Below, one piece after another: positions 25,649 through 34,810 of a stretch of DNA of 64,000 bases. This DNA comes from Sphingomonas gei (GTDB lineage: Bacteria > Pseudomonadota > Alphaproteobacteria > Sphingomonadales > Sphingomonadaceae). Made by a program: the position numbers and the translations under genes. The stretch is from the NCBI RefSeq assembly GCF_004792685.1, contig NZ_SRXT01000002.1:652498-716497 (forward strand), in the 5' to 3' direction. The notes beneath the pieces are model-generated. The model saw nothing but the letters and a program-made list of their open reading frames with translations, was not told the origin of the DNA and did not search any database. Each line of letters begins with the position of its first letter. The first letter of the stretch is position 1.

Positions 25649-26503
25649 ATGAAACTCTGCCGTTTTGGACCCGCCGGTAGCGAACGCCCCGGCCTGATCG
25701 ATGCCGACGGCGCGATCCGCGACTTGTCGGGCGTCATCGCCGATGTCGGCCCCGCCGAAATCTCGCCCGAGGGGCTGGCCAAGCTCGCCGCGATCGACCC
25801 GGCCTCGCTGCCCAAGGTGGATGGCAATCCGCGCTACGGCGCCTGCGTCACCGGCACGCGCCAGTTCGTCGCGATCGGCCTCAACTTCGCCGATCACGCG
25901 GCCGAATCGAACCTGCCGATTCCCGAGGAGCCGGTGGTCTTCCAGAAATGGGTGACCTGCATCCAGGGGCCGAACGACCCGGTGACGATCCCCAGAGATT
26001 CGAAGAAGACCGATTGGGAAGTCGAGCTCGGCGTGATCATCGGCAAGCGCGCTTCCTATGTCGAGGAGGCCGACGCGCTGAACCACGTCGCCGGCTATTG
26101 CGTGGTCGACGACGTTTCCGAGCGCCACTGGCAGACCGAGCGGGGCATGACCTGGGACAAGGGCAAGGGCTTCCCGACCTTCGGACCCGTCGGCCCCTGG
26201 CTGGTCACCGCCGACGAGGTCGGCGATGTGCAGAACCTCAAGATGTGGCTCGACGTCAACGGCGAGCGCAAGCAGGACGGCTCGACCAGGACGATGATCT
26301 TCACCGTCGCGCAGATCGTGGCGTATCTCTCGCAGTTCATGATCCTCGAGCCCGGCGACATCATCACCACCGGCACCCCTCCCGGCGTCGGCCTCGGCCA
26401 GAAGCCCGAACCCTGGTATCTCAAGGCGGGCGACGTCGTCACGCTCGGCATCGAAAAGCTCGGCGAGCAGCGCCAGGAATTCGTCGCATGGGTGGCCGAA
26501 TGA
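25649..26503 (+). CDS. L-2,4-diketo-3-deoxyrhamnonate hydrolase (FAH family, LRA6-like)
   Basis: A 284-residue fumarylacetoacetate-hydrolase-family enzyme. Metal-binding and catalytic segments are visible in IGLNFADHAAESNLPIPEEPVVFQKW, the ELGVIIGK loop and ITTGTPPGVGLGQKP. In the Sphingomonas oxidative rhamnose pathway the FAH protein LRA6 splits L-2,4-diketo-3-deoxyrhamnonate into pyruvate and L-lactate. Its neighbours, rhamnonate dehydratase 19 bp upstream and an ATGA-coupled dehydrogenase downstream, support this over a tyrosine-degradation role. Confidence 0.88.
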   Translation: MKLCRFGPAGSERPGLIDADGAIRDLSGVIADVGPAEISPEGLAKLAAIDPASLPKVDGNPRYGACVTGTRQFVAIGLNFADHAAESNLPIPEEPVVFQKWVTCIQGPNDPVTIPRDSKKTDWEVELGVIIGKRASYVEEADALNHVAGYCVVDDVSERHWQTERGMTWDKGKGFPTFGPVGPWLVTADEVGDVQNLKMWLDVNGERKQDGSTRTMIFTVAQIVAYLSQFMILEPGDIITTGTPPGVGLGQKPEPWYLKAGDVVTLGIEKLGEQRQEFVAWVAE

Positions 26504-27249
26504 CCGTTTATTCCGGTCGTTTCGAAGGCCGCACCGCAGTCATCACCGGCGGCACCGGGGGCCTCGGCCTCGCAGTGGCGCGCCGCTTCATCGCCGAAGG
26601 CGGCCAGGTCGCGCTTTGGGACATGAATGCCGAGGCGCTTGCCCAGGCCGCCGGCGAGATCGGCGCGAAGCACCTCGTCGCTCTCGACGTCTCGGATCCT
26701 GCGGCAGTGGCGCAGGCCGCCAGGGACACCGCGGCGGCACTCGGTCGGATCGACGTTCTGGTAAATTCGGCGGGCATCACCGGGGCGACCGCGCCGGTGC
26801 ACGAATATCCGCTCGACAGCTGGCAGCGCGTGATCGACATCAACCTCAACGGGCTGTTCTATTGCTGCCGCGAAGTGGTCCCGGTGATGCTGGCGAACGG
26901 CTATGGCCGCATCGTCAACGTCGCCTCGGTCGCCGGCAAGGAAGGCAATCCCAACGCCTCGGCTTACTCGGCCTCCAAGGCGGGCGTGATCGGCCTCACC
27001 AAGTCGCTCGGCAAGGAGCTGGCCGGCAAGGGCATCATCGCCAACGCGCTGACTCCGGCGACGTTCGAGAGCCCGATCCTCGATCAGCTTCCGCCGAGTC
27101 AGGTCGATTACATGCGCTCGAGGATTCCGATGGGCCGGCTCGGCGAAGCCGAGGAAAGCGCCGCGATGATCCTGTTCATGGCGAGCGAGGAATGCAGCTT
27201 CACCACCGCTTCGACCTTCGACACCTCGGGCGGGCGGACGACGTACTGA
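26500..27249 (+). CDS. L-2-keto-3-deoxyrhamnonate 4-dehydrogenase (SDR, LRA5-like)
   Basis: A 249-residue short-chain dehydrogenase with TGGTGGLG cofactor loop, NSAG motif, catalytic Ser in NVASVAGKEGNPNASAYSASKAG (YxxxK) and C-terminal DTSGGRTTY. Placed between FAH hydrolase and lactonase genes, it most likely oxidises C4 of 2-keto-3-deoxy-L-rhamnonate, the LRA5 step that feeds the diketo-acid hydrolase. The ATG at 26500 overlaps the hydrolase stop (ATGA). The specific substrate is inferred from context. Confidence 0.88.
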   Translation: MTVYSGRFEGRTAVITGGTGGLGLAVARRFIAEGGQVALWDMNAEALAQAAGEIGAKHLVALDVSDPAAVAQAARDTAAALGRIDVLVNSAGITGATAPVHEYPLDSWQRVIDINLNGLFYCCREVVPVMLANGYGRIVNVASVAGKEGNPNASAYSASKAGVIGLTKSLGKELAGKGIIANALTPATFESPILDQLPPSQVDYMRSRIPMGRLGEAEESAAMILFMASEECSFTTASTFDTSGGRTTY

Positions 27250-27254
27250 CAACC

Positions 27255-27333
27255 GTCATCCCGGCGAAAGCCGGGATCTCAGGCGGCAAGCGAACGGCGT
27301 GCGGCACGAGATCCCGGCTTTCGCCGGGACGAC
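27255..27333. repeat. REP-like inverted repeat
   Basis: Arms at 27255-27280 and 27308-27333 are inverted copies with core TCCCGGCGAAAGCCGGGA. The element sits between two genes of the same operon (LRA5-like and lactonase), 18 bp before the lactonase start codon. It could modulate mRNA stability or partial termination inside the operon. Confidence 0.85.
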
Positions 27334-27350
27334 GATAAGGAGAGGGGAAA

Positions 27351-28253
27351 ATGGCGCGCGATCTGCCGTTCATCGATGCCCATGTGCATCTCTGGGATCT
27401 GGATCGCATCGCCTATCCCTGGCTGACGCCGCCCTTCGCCGATGACGGCCCGAACGGCAGCGTCGAGCCGATCGCCAGGACCTACCTCCTCGACGATTAT
27501 CTCGCCGACGCATCGGGCTGGGACGTCCGCGGCATCGTCCATGTCGATGCGGGCGCCGAGGCCGGCGCCGCGCTCGCCGAAACCGAATGGTTGCAGGGCA
27601 TCGCTGTCGATCGCGGCATGCCCAATGCGATCATCGCCTTCGCGGCCCTCGATGACCCGAACGTCGAGGCGCTGCTCGAAGCGCACGCCGCGCATCCCAA
27701 CGTCCGCGGCATTCGCCACATCGTCAACTGGCACGCCGATCCGCGCCGCAGCTACACTCCGCGCGACGTCACGCAGGACGCGGCGTGGGAGAAGGGCTTC
27801 GGACTGCTCGCCAAATATGACCTCAGCTTCGATCTTCAGGCCTATCCCGGCCAGTTCCCCGGTCTCGCGAGGCTGATCGCGCGGCACCCCGAAACGCAGG
27901 TCGTGATCAACCACACCGGCATGGCCGTCCCCGGCGAATGGGACCAGTGGCGCACCGGCATGAGCGCACTCGCGGCGCTGCCCAATGTCGCCACCAAGCT
28001 CTCGGGCATGGGTTTCACGCATCGCCCGTGGTCCCTGGATCAGGCGCGAGCGTACGTCTTGGAGGCGATCGAACTGTTCGGCGACGACCGCGCAATGTTC
28101 GCCAGCGACTTCCCGACCGACAAGCTCTTCGGAAGCTTCGCGCAGCATCTCGACGCCTATGCCGAGATCACCTCCGATTTCAGCGAGTCCGAGCGCCGCG
28201 CGCTCTGGGCGCGCAACGCCAACCGCATCTACCGGCTCGGGCTGGACGTCTAG
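27351..28253 (+). CDS. L-rhamnono-lactonase (amidohydrolase family 2, LRA2-like)
   Basis: A 300-residue COG3618-type metal-dependent TIM-barrel hydrolase. The metal-binding DAHVHLWD motif is at residues 9-16, INHTGM lies near residue 188 and the conserved FASDFPTDKL Asp is near residue 250. Enzymes of this family hydrolyse sugar-acid lactones such as L-fucono- and L-rhamnono-lactone. In the rhamnose operon it supplies the lactonase between dehydrogenase and dehydratase. It might also open galactonolactone from the galactose dehydrogenase, since no second lactonase is seen in the window. The start has an AAGGAGAGGGG Shine-Dalgarno. Confidence 0.85.
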   Translation: MARDLPFIDAHVHLWDLDRIAYPWLTPPFADDGPNGSVEPIARTYLLDDYLADASGWDVRGIVHVDAGAEAGAALAETEWLQGIAVDRGMPNAIIAFAALDDPNVEALLEAHAAHPNVRGIRHIVNWHADPRRSYTPRDVTQDAAWEKGFGLLAKYDLSFDLQAYPGQFPGLARLIARHPETQVVINHTGMAVPGEWDQWRTGMSALAALPNVATKLSGMGFTHRPWSLDQARAYVLEAIELFGDDRAMFASDFPTDKLFGSFAQHLDAYAEITSDFSESERRALWARNANRIYRLGLDV

Positions 28254-28261
28254 AGGGACAT

Positions 28262-29503
28262 ATGAGCGACACCCAGGACCATAAGTGGCGCAACACGATC
28301 CTCGCGGGGCTCGCCAATTATATCGACGCGGGCTCGATCGTCGCCGGCTCGGTGGCGCTCGGATTGTGGAAGCAGATCTACGGCCTGTCGGACGGCTTCA
28401 TCGGGCTGATCGGCGCGTTCAGCGCCAATGCGATATCGGCGGGCATCGGCGCGCTGATCGGCGGCATCCTGTGCGACAAGTTCGGCCGCAAGAAGATCTA
28501 CCAGTTCGACATGATCTTCTACGCGTTCGGCATGCTGTTCCTCGTCTTCGCCTCGGCGCCGTGGATGATCGTGTTGGGCTTCGTGCTGGTCGGCCTCGCG
28601 GTCGGCGCGGACATCCCCGCGTCCTGGTCGCTGATCGCCGAGCAGGCGCCCGACGACAAGCGCGGCGCGCATTCGGGCGTCGCGCAATTGCTCTGGTATC
28701 TGGGGCCGGTGGCGGTGCTCGTCGCGGCCTATTTCCTCCAGCCATGGGGGATCACCGGCGTCCGCTGGATCTTCGCGCACCTTGCAGTGCTGGCGATCGC
28801 GCTGACCTTCCTGCGCTCGCGGATGCGCGAGTCCGAGCGCTGGGAGGAGGCGCAGGCCGCCGCGGTCGGCCAGCCGGCGAGCCGCGGCTGGCGCGAATTG
28901 TTCAGCCCGCGCTATCTCGGCGCGATCCTGTTTCTCGCGTCGATGTATGGCTTCTGGAACCTGTGGGCAGGCTTCAACGGCTTCTTCACGCCGTATCTGG
29001 TCAAGGAGCACAACCTGCCCGAATGGGTCGCGACGATCGTGCCGGCGGCCTATTTCCTGATCGGGATGATCTCGATCCTCACGATCTTCATGACGCTGTC
29101 GGACAAGGTCAATCAGCGCCTGCTGTTCGGCATCTCCGCGGCGCTGCACGTCGTCGGCATGGGGATCCTCGCGATCTTCGGCTTCACGCTCGAAGTCTAC
29201 ATCCTCCATGTCGTCATCATGGGTGTCGCCGGCGGCTTCGGCGCGCAGAGCTTCTTCCAGCTCTGGTCCGCCGAACTCTTCCCGACCACGATCCGCTCCA
29301 CCGCACAGGGTCTGACCTTCGCGATCGTGCGCATCAGTCTCGGCATCTGGAGCTTCTTCGTGCCCTGGCTCGCCTCCTACGATTATACCACGCTCGCCTG
29401 GATCCTCACCGGGTTCCTGATCGCCTCGGGGGTGATCGGACTGGTCTGGGCGCCGCGCAACGAAGGCAAGTCGCTCGAGGAGATCGCGGCCGAGCGGGCG
29501 TGA
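28262..29503 (+). CDS. MFS sugar transporter (SP-like), probable L-rhamnose uptake
   Basis: A 413-residue, 12-helix major facilitator. The GGILCDKFGRKK motif between helices 2 and 3, the PASWSLIAEQAPDDKRG segment and the SAELFPTTIRSTAQG loop are typical of sugar and organic-acid porters. The ATG at 28262 follows AGAGGGAC. It is 8 bp downstream of the lactonase gene, so it is part of the rhamnose operon and probably imports L-rhamnose or a related deoxy sugar or acid. The substrate is inferred from position only. Confidence 0.82.
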   Translation: MSDTQDHKWRNTILAGLANYIDAGSIVAGSVALGLWKQIYGLSDGFIGLIGAFSANAISAGIGALIGGILCDKFGRKKIYQFDMIFYAFGMLFLVFASAPWMIVLGFVLVGLAVGADIPASWSLIAEQAPDDKRGAHSGVAQLLWYLGPVAVLVAAYFLQPWGITGVRWIFAHLAVLAIALTFLRSRMRESERWEEAQAAAVGQPASRGWRELFSPRYLGAILFLASMYGFWNLWAGFNGFFTPYLVKEHNLPEWVATIVPAAYFLIGMISILTIFMTLSDKVNQRLLFGISAALHVVGMGILAIFGFTLEVYILHVVIMGVAGGFGAQSFFQLWSAELFPTTIRSTAQGLTFAIVRISLGIWSFFVPWLASYDYTTLAWILTGFLIASGVIGLVWAPRNEGKSLEEIAAERA

Positions 29504-29517
29504 AGGGAAGGAAGAGC

Positions 29518-30588
29518 ATGCAGCTCCAGCACCTGTTAGCCGCGCTCGCCGTCCTCCTCACGACGCCCGCCGCCGCGCAGCAGAAACCCGCCGAGGCGCC
29601 GCTGCTGCTGCCCCAGATGCAGCTCCACGACCCCTTCATAGTCGCCGACAAGGCCAGCCGGACCTATTACCTGTTTACCCGCAACGAGACCGCAATGACC
29701 GGCGATCGCCGGCTCGGTACGATGGTCTACACCAGCAAGGATCTCAAACACTGGACTCGCCCGCGCGTCGCGTTCGCACTCCCCGAGGGAACTTGGGCCA
29801 AGAGCGGTTCCTGGGCGCCCGAAGTGCATGCGTGGAAAGGCAAATACTACCTCTTCACTACCTTCCACGACGAGGCCGCGACGCTGCCACCGGCGGGCAG
29901 CCGCAAGCCCTATCGCCGCGGCACTATCCTCGCGGTCGCCGACAAGGTCGATGGCCCGTATCGCGTGGTCCGAAACGGTGAGCCGATCGCGCCGAAGGAG
30001 CGCATGACCCTCGACGGGACGCTCCACGTCGATGCCGCGGGCAAGCCGTGGCTCGTCTACGCGCACGAGTGGCTCCAGACCAGGGTCGGCACGATCGAGG
30101 CGATCCCGCTCGACGACAGTCTCGCCGCCGAGGGCCCGCCGCGCATCCTGTTCCGCGCCAATCAAGCGCCCTGGGCCAGGGGCCAGCGCCAGCCTGATGG
30201 CGACACCGTCTGGGTCACTGATGGCCCCGAATTCTACCGCACCGGCACCGGCGCTTTGGTGATGCTGTGGTCGAGCTATGGCGAGCGCGGCTATGTACAG
30301 TCGATCGCGCGCTCGAAATCGGGCGGCCTCGAAGGTCCGTGGGAGCAACTCGATCCTCTGGTCCGCCGCGACAGTGGCCACGGCATGCTGTTCCGCGCGT
30401 TCGACGGCCGCCTGATGATGGTCCTCCACCGGCCGTTCACGCTGGCGCTCGGCAAGCTCTACGAGATGAAGGACGCCGGCGACCGCGTCGAAGTCGTTCG
30501 CGAGGCGACCGAGTTGGATCTCGAGGCCTATCCGACGCACCCCTGTATCCAGCCGCACACCCCGAGCGAACGAAAGGTAGAGTGCTGA
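29518..30588 (+). CDS. GH43 family glycoside hydrolase
   Basis: A 356-residue secreted five-bladed propeller enzyme with signal peptide MQLQHLLAALAVLLTTPAAAQ. The GH43 catalytic base is in MQLHDPFIV, the pKa-modulating Asp in RMTLDGTLHVD, and the acid Glu is likely in WAPEVHAWKGKYYLFTTFHD or TDGPEFY. GH43 members act on arabinan, xylan or galactan; with RG-I genes around it, an arabinose- or galactose-releasing activity is likely. It follows the MFS gene by 14 bp with GGAAGGAAG as Shine-Dalgarno, so it is the last gene of the plus-strand rhamnose operon. Confidence 0.85.
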   Translation: MQLQHLLAALAVLLTTPAAAQQKPAEAPLLLPQMQLHDPFIVADKASRTYYLFTRNETAMTGDRRLGTMVYTSKDLKHWTRPRVAFALPEGTWAKSGSWAPEVHAWKGKYYLFTTFHDEAATLPPAGSRKPYRRGTILAVADKVDGPYRVVRNGEPIAPKERMTLDGTLHVDAAGKPWLVYAHEWLQTRVGTIEAIPLDDSLAAEGPPRILFRANQAPWARGQRQPDGDTVWVTDGPEFYRTGTGALVMLWSSYGERGYVQSIARSKSGGLEGPWEQLDPLVRRDSGHGMLFRAFDGRLMMVLHRPFTLALGKLYEMKDAGDRVEVVREATELDLEAYPTHPCIQPHTPSERKVEC

Positions 30589-30616
30589 GAAGACTCGGGG
30601 CACTAATTCGGCGGTA

Positions 30617-31771
30617 TCAGTCGAGCTTCAAATCCGCGACTGCGGTTGCCGCGAGCAGGAACGCGCCGACGCCGTAATATTGCGTGTCGGTCGCCAGCAC
30701 CTGTTCGGGCCGATCGCTGACCTGCTGCACCCAGCCGAGCCGGCCGTCGGGCTGGATCGAGCGGGCGAGCGCAACCCAGCCTTTCCGCACCGCCGGCGCA
30801 TATTCGGCGCGCGGCAGCAACCCCGCCTTGATGCCCCAGGCGAGTCCAAAGGTGTAGAACCCCGTGCCGCTCGATTCAGGCGGCGAATCCTCGGGCGCGA
30901 GCAGCGAAGGCGCCCAAAACCCATCGGCCTTTTGTGTCGCCTTTACCTTGCCCGCCATTTCGACGAACAATGCCTCGAGCTTCCTCCGGTCGGGATCGCC
31001 CTTCGGCAGCTTGGGGATCATCAGCGCGAGCCCGGCGAGCACCCAGCCATTGCCGCGACTCCAGAACATCTTTCGGCCTTTGGCATCGCGCCGGTCGAAG
31101 AAGCGGCTGTCGCGATAGAAGAGCCGCTCCGCCGGATCGTAGAGGAAGTTGACCGTCGCCCAGACCTCGCGCAACGCATAGTCGCGGTAGCGCCGGTCAC
31201 CGGTCTGGTTCGATAGCTCGAGCATCGCCGGCGGCGCCATGAACAGCGCGTCGCACCAGCACCAGCGTGCGAGGCACTCGGTGGCGCCGTATCCCCCCTT
31301 TTCCGGAACCACGAAGGCGAGGGTGACGCGCGGGGCGTTATCGACGACATTGTCGAACACGCGGCGCACGGGGCGCAACGCATCGGGGTCTGCGCCGTGC
31401 TTCGCTGCCCAGAGATAGCTCTGGGTGATTGCGTGATCGTCGGCGAAAAAGGGCAGGCGGCCTGGCTGCCATTGATTGGCGCGCCCCATATCGAGGATCG
31501 CCTTGCCGATGTCCGCCGGCGCTCCGTGATCGGCGAGCGCGGTCATGCCCACCCAGAACGCCGCCTGCTCCCATGCCCGCGGGTTGCCCGTCTCGCCGCC
31601 GGCGCGCGAGATGTGGCTGGTGTCGCGCATCCGCGCCAACTGCCAGCGGGCGAGCTTCGTCGCCGCATCGACCGCCGCACGCGGGCTCACCTCGGCAGCG
31701 GCTTGGGCAAGCGCCGCGCCAGGCAAAGCACCGATTGTAGCCAGCAGAAGCAGCGCATTGCGCAGCGACAT
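30617..31771 (-). CDS. GH105 unsaturated rhamnogalacturonyl hydrolase, secreted form
   Basis: A 384-residue GH88/GH105 (alpha/alpha)6-barrel enzyme with signal peptide MSLRNALLLLATIGALPGAALAQ. Family segments are NPRAWEQAAFWVGMTAL, FFADDHAITQSYLW (catalytic Asp region), CDALFMAPPAML, FWSRGNGWVLAGLA and TGFYTFGLAWGI. It resembles YteR/YesR-type hydrolases of unsaturated RG disaccharides. Unlike the GH105 at 9.3-10.4 kb it is exported, so the two may act on opposite sides of the inner membrane. It is convergent with the GH43 gene (28 bp gap). Confidence 0.9.
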   Translation of the reverse strand: MSLRNALLLLATIGALPGAALAQAAAEVSPRAAVDAATKLARWQLARMRDTSHISRAGGETGNPRAWEQAAFWVGMTALADHGAPADIGKAILDMGRANQWQPGRLPFFADDHAITQSYLWAAKHGADPDALRPVRRVFDNVVDNAPRVTLAFVVPEKGGYGATECLARWCWCDALFMAPPAMLELSNQTGDRRYRDYALREVWATVNFLYDPAERLFYRDSRFFDRRDAKGRKMFWSRGNGWVLAGLALMIPKLPKGDPDRRKLEALFVEMAGKVKATQKADGFWAPSLLAPEDSPPESSGTGFYTFGLAWGIKAGLLPRAEYAPAVRKGWVALARSIQPDGRLGWVQQVSDRPEQVLATDTQYYGVGAFLLAATAVADLKLD

Positions 31772-31823
31772 TCCGGGATCCCCTCCTTAGTGGTTGCAAG
31801 GGGTCATAGCAAAGCCGCGCCGG

Positions 31824-31861
31824 AAAAGAAGAAGGCCGAGGAACTTGCGTCCCCCGGCCTC
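31824..31861 (-). terminator. Intrinsic terminator downstream of galactose dehydrogenase
   Basis: On the minus strand a stem AGGCCGGGGG / CCTCGGCCT (arms near 31851-31860 and 31833-31841) is followed by TTCTTCTTTT. A second hairpin with GCCCTCC/GGAGGGC arms lies just before it at 31869-31888. It follows the galactose dehydrogenase stop by about 30 bp. Confidence 0.7.
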
Positions 31862-31893
31862 CCGCGCAGCCCTCCCTCAAAGGAGGGCGATGC

Positions 31894-32832
31894 TTAAAAG
31901 GCGAACGGTGCCATAATCCGGCGCTCGGCCATCATGAAGGCGTCGGCTACGATCTGCAGCGGGCGAACGTCGACATCGCTTTCGCCCGCGGCGACCAGCT
32001 CGGCAAATCGGGCATAGAGCCGGGGATATTCGCGGTCGGGCGCCTTCTGCTGTTCTTCGCCCGGCAGGTGCAGGATGCTGCCGCCCATGCCCAGCCGCAG
32101 CGTGCCTGTGTCGGTGTCGACTTCGATGTCCCAGGTCTGCGTCCCCGTCTGCAGGAAATCGAGCACGACATCCACGCTCGCATTGCCGCTGCGCATCTTG
32201 AGTTCGGCGGCGAGCGGCGAGCCGCCGCCCTCGGGCACGTCCATCCACCCCGAATCGAGCAACAGCGGATCCGGCAGGATCTTCGTTGCGATCGAAAGCG
32301 CGTTGATGCCGGGGTCGAACACACCGAAGCCGCCCGCGGCGAGGATCCATTCCTGCCCGGGATGCCAGCGGCGGATGTCTTCGCGCCAGGTGATCCGCAC
32401 CGCGTCGACGCGCTTGCCCTGGAGCCATGCCTTGGCCGGCTCGACGCCCGCGGCTTCGCGCGAATGCCAGGTAGTGAACAGCACGACCCCCTTCGCCCGG
32501 GCGCGATCGGCCAGCGCCGCGATCTCGGTCAGTGTCGTCGCGGGCGGCTTTTCCAGCATCACGTGGAGCCCGGCATCGATCGCGATCACCGCCTGCTCGT
32601 AGCGCCCGTCGGGGGGCGTACAGAGCGAAACCGCATCGAGATCATGCCCACCGGCGATCATTGCGGCGACGTCGGGATATCCGGGGACGTTGTCGAGTTG
32701 TGCATTACGGCTGGCGGTCGCCGTCAGTTCGAAGCGGTCGTCGGCCGCGAGGGCAGGGAGATGCTGATCGCGTGCGATCTTGCCGATCCCGACCAGCCCG
32801 AGCCGGATCCGCTGCGAATTGGTCTCCGCCAT
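31894..32832 (-). CDS. D-galactose 1-dehydrogenase (Gfo/Idh/MocA family)
   Basis: A 312-residue NAD(P)-dependent oxidoreductase. The Rossmann motif GLVGIGKIARDQHLPAL is at the start, EKPP near residue 94 carries the catalytic Lys, and WREDIRRWHPGQEWILAAGGFGVFDPGINALS is a hallmark of bacterial D-galactose (and L-arabinose) 1-dehydrogenases. It oxidises galactose or arabinose, both abundant in RG-I side chains, to the lactone. It is divergent from the IlvD/Edd dehydratase, the next step. The ATG at 32832 follows GGAAGGCAGAGG. Confidence 0.88.
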   Translation of the reverse strand: MAETNSQRIRLGLVGIGKIARDQHLPALAADDRFELTATASRNAQLDNVPGYPDVAAMIAGGHDLDAVSLCTPPDGRYEQAVIAIDAGLHVMLEKPPATTLTEIAALADRARAKGVVLFTTWHSREAAGVEPAKAWLQGKRVDAVRITWREDIRRWHPGQEWILAAGGFGVFDPGINALSIATKILPDPLLLDSGWMDVPEGGGSPLAAELKMRSGNASVDVVLDFLQTGTQTWDIEVDTDTGTLRLGMGGSILHLPGEEQQKAPDREYPRLYARFAELVAAGESDVDVRPLQIVADAFMMAERRIMAPFAF

Positions 32833-32964
32833 CCTCTGCCTTCCTTTTATAAGATATATATGCTCTTCCTATTGCCCGAGACTGCCGGTATCAAGCCCGC
32901 AAGCACCGCTGGGGCCAACAAAAGCGGTGCTTCTGTAAAGACAATTACCCCACCGGAGAGGTGA

Positions 32965-34770
32965 ATGAGCGACGCGGAAAACGGTTCGAATGGCGGTCGT
33001 CCGCCGCTGAGGTCGCGCGCCTGGTTTGACAATCCTGCCAATCCCGACATGACTGCGCTGTATGTCGAGCGCTATCTCAATTTCGGCATCAGCCTCGACG
33101 AGATTCAGTCGGGCCGGCCGATCATCGGCATCGCGCAGACCGGCAGCGATCTCTCGCCGTGCAACCGGCATCATCTCGTGTTGGCGGATCGCTTGCGTGA
33201 GGGCATTCGCGACGCGGGCGGGATCGCGCTCGAATTCGGTACGCATCCCATCCAGGAGACCGGCAAGCGCCCGACCGCCGGACTCGATCGCAACCTGCAA
33301 TATCTCAGCCTCGTCGAAACGATCTATGGCTATCCGATGGACGGTGTCGTGCTGACCATCGGCTGCGACAAGACGACCCCCGCTGCGCTGATGGCGGCGG
33401 CGACGGTCAACATCCCGTCGATCGCGCTGTCGGTCGGCCCGATGCTCAACGGTTGGTTCAAGGGCGAGCGCACAGGCTCGGGCACGATCGTGTGGAAGGC
33501 GCGCGAGATGCTCGCTGCGGGCGAGATCGATTATCAGGGATTCCTCAAGCTGGTCGCCTCTTCCGCGCCGTCCACCGGCTGGTGCAACACCATGGGCACC
33601 GCGACGACGATGAACTCGTTGTGCGAGGCGCTCGGCATGTCGCTGCCCGGCTCGGCGGCGATCCCCGCGCCCTATCGTGACCGGCAGGAAAATGCCTACC
33701 GTACCGGCCTGCAGATCGTCGAGATGACGCTCAATGACCGCAAGCCCAGCGACATCCTGACCCGCACGGCGTTCATGAACGCGATCCGAGTCAATTCGGC
33801 GATCGGCGGCTCGACCAACGCGCCGATCCACTTGAACGCGATCGCGCGCCATATCGGCGTCGAACTCAGCCTGACCGATTGGGAAGCGCACGGGTCGGAT
33901 ATCCCGCTGGTGGTCAACCTCCAGCCCGCCGGCAAATATCTCGGCGAGGATTTCTATCGCGCCGGCGGCGTGCCTGCGGTGATGGGGCAATTGCTCCGCG
34001 CCGGGCTGATCGACGGCAGCGCACTGACGGTCAACGGCAAGACCGTCGCGGACAATGTCGCGACTGCCGAGAGCGAGGACACCGACGTGATCTTCCCGCT
34101 CGACGCACCGATGAAGCCGGCGGCGGGCCTGACCGTCCTCAAGGGCAATCTGTTCGACAACGCCGTGATGAAGCTCAGCGTGATCTCGGACGAGTTCCGC
34201 AGCCGCTATCTCAGCAATCCCGACGATCCCGAAGCGTTCGAAGGCGTCGCGGTCGTATTCGACGGCCCCGAGGACTATCATCACCGCATCGACGATCCCT
34301 CGGTCGGCATCGACACCAATTCGATCCTGATCATGCGCGGCGCGGGCCCGGTCGGCTATCCGGGCGGCGCCGAAGTCGTCAACATGCGCCCGCCCACCGC
34401 GCTGATCCAGGCGGGCGTCCACGCATTGCCCTGCCTCGGCGACGGCCGCCAGTCCGGCACCAGCGGTTCGCCCTCGATCCTCAACGCGGCGCCCGAAGCC
34501 GCGGTCGGTGGCGGGCTCGCTTTGGTCCAGACCGGCGATCGCATCCGCATCGATCTCAGGAACCGCACCGCGAACATGCTCGTCGACGATGCCGAGATCG
34601 CCCGCCGCCGCGAAGCGCTCGCGGTGGATTACGTGCCCGAGGCGCAGACGCCGTGGCAGGAAATCCATCGCAACCTGGTCGGCCAGTTCGATACCGGCGC
34701 GGTGTTCGAGATGGCGGTAAAATATCAGCGGATCGCTCAGACCAAGGGCATTCCGCGCGACAGCCATTGA
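32965..34770 (+). CDS. IlvD/Edd-family sugar-acid dehydratase (arabinonate/galactonate type)
   Basis: A 601-residue Fe-S dehydratase. Cluster cysteines are in DLSPCNRHH and [13 protein letters not shown], with a third in [15 protein letters not shown]. The C-terminal half has [25 protein letters not shown] and [22 protein letters not shown]. It belongs with L-arabinonate, D-xylonate and D-galactonate dehydratases rather than IlvD itself, by its AGLDRN and DFYRAGG segments. Beside galactose dehydrogenase and with dgoK/dgoA 8 kb away, galactonate to 2-keto-3-deoxygalactonate is the likely reaction; L-arabinonate is a real alternative. Confidence 0.87.
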   Translation: MSDAENGSNGGRPPLRSRAWFDNPANPDMTALYVERYLNFGISLDEIQSGRPIIGIAQTGSDLSPCNRHHLVLADRLREGIRDAGGIALEFGTHPIQETGKRPTAGLDRNLQYLSLVETIYGYPMDGVVLTIGCDKTTPAALMAAATVNIPSIALSVGPMLNGWFKGERTGSGTIVWKAREMLAAGEIDYQGFLKLVASSAPSTGWCNTMGTATTMNSLCEALGMSLPGSAAIPAPYRDRQENAYRTGLQIVEMTLNDRKPSDILTRTAFMNAIRVNSAIGGSTNAPIHLNAIARHIGVELSLTDWEAHGSDIPLVVNLQPAGKYLGEDFYRAGGVPAVMGQLLRAGLIDGSALTVNGKTVADNVATAESEDTDVIFPLDAPMKPAAGLTVLKGNLFDNAVMKLSVISDEFRSRYLSNPDDPEAFEGVAVVFDGPEDYHHRIDDPSVGIDTNSILIMRGAGPVGYPGGAEVVNMRPPTALIQAGVHALPCLGDGRQSGTSGSPSILNAAPEAAVGGGLALVQTGDRIRIDLRNRTANMLVDDAEIARRREALAVDYVPEAQTPWQEIHRNLVGQFDTGAVFEMAVKYQRIAQTKGIPRDSH

Positions 34771-34810
34771 CCCGGCACTGATCAAAACAAAAAATCGAGG
34801 GAGAGAGACG

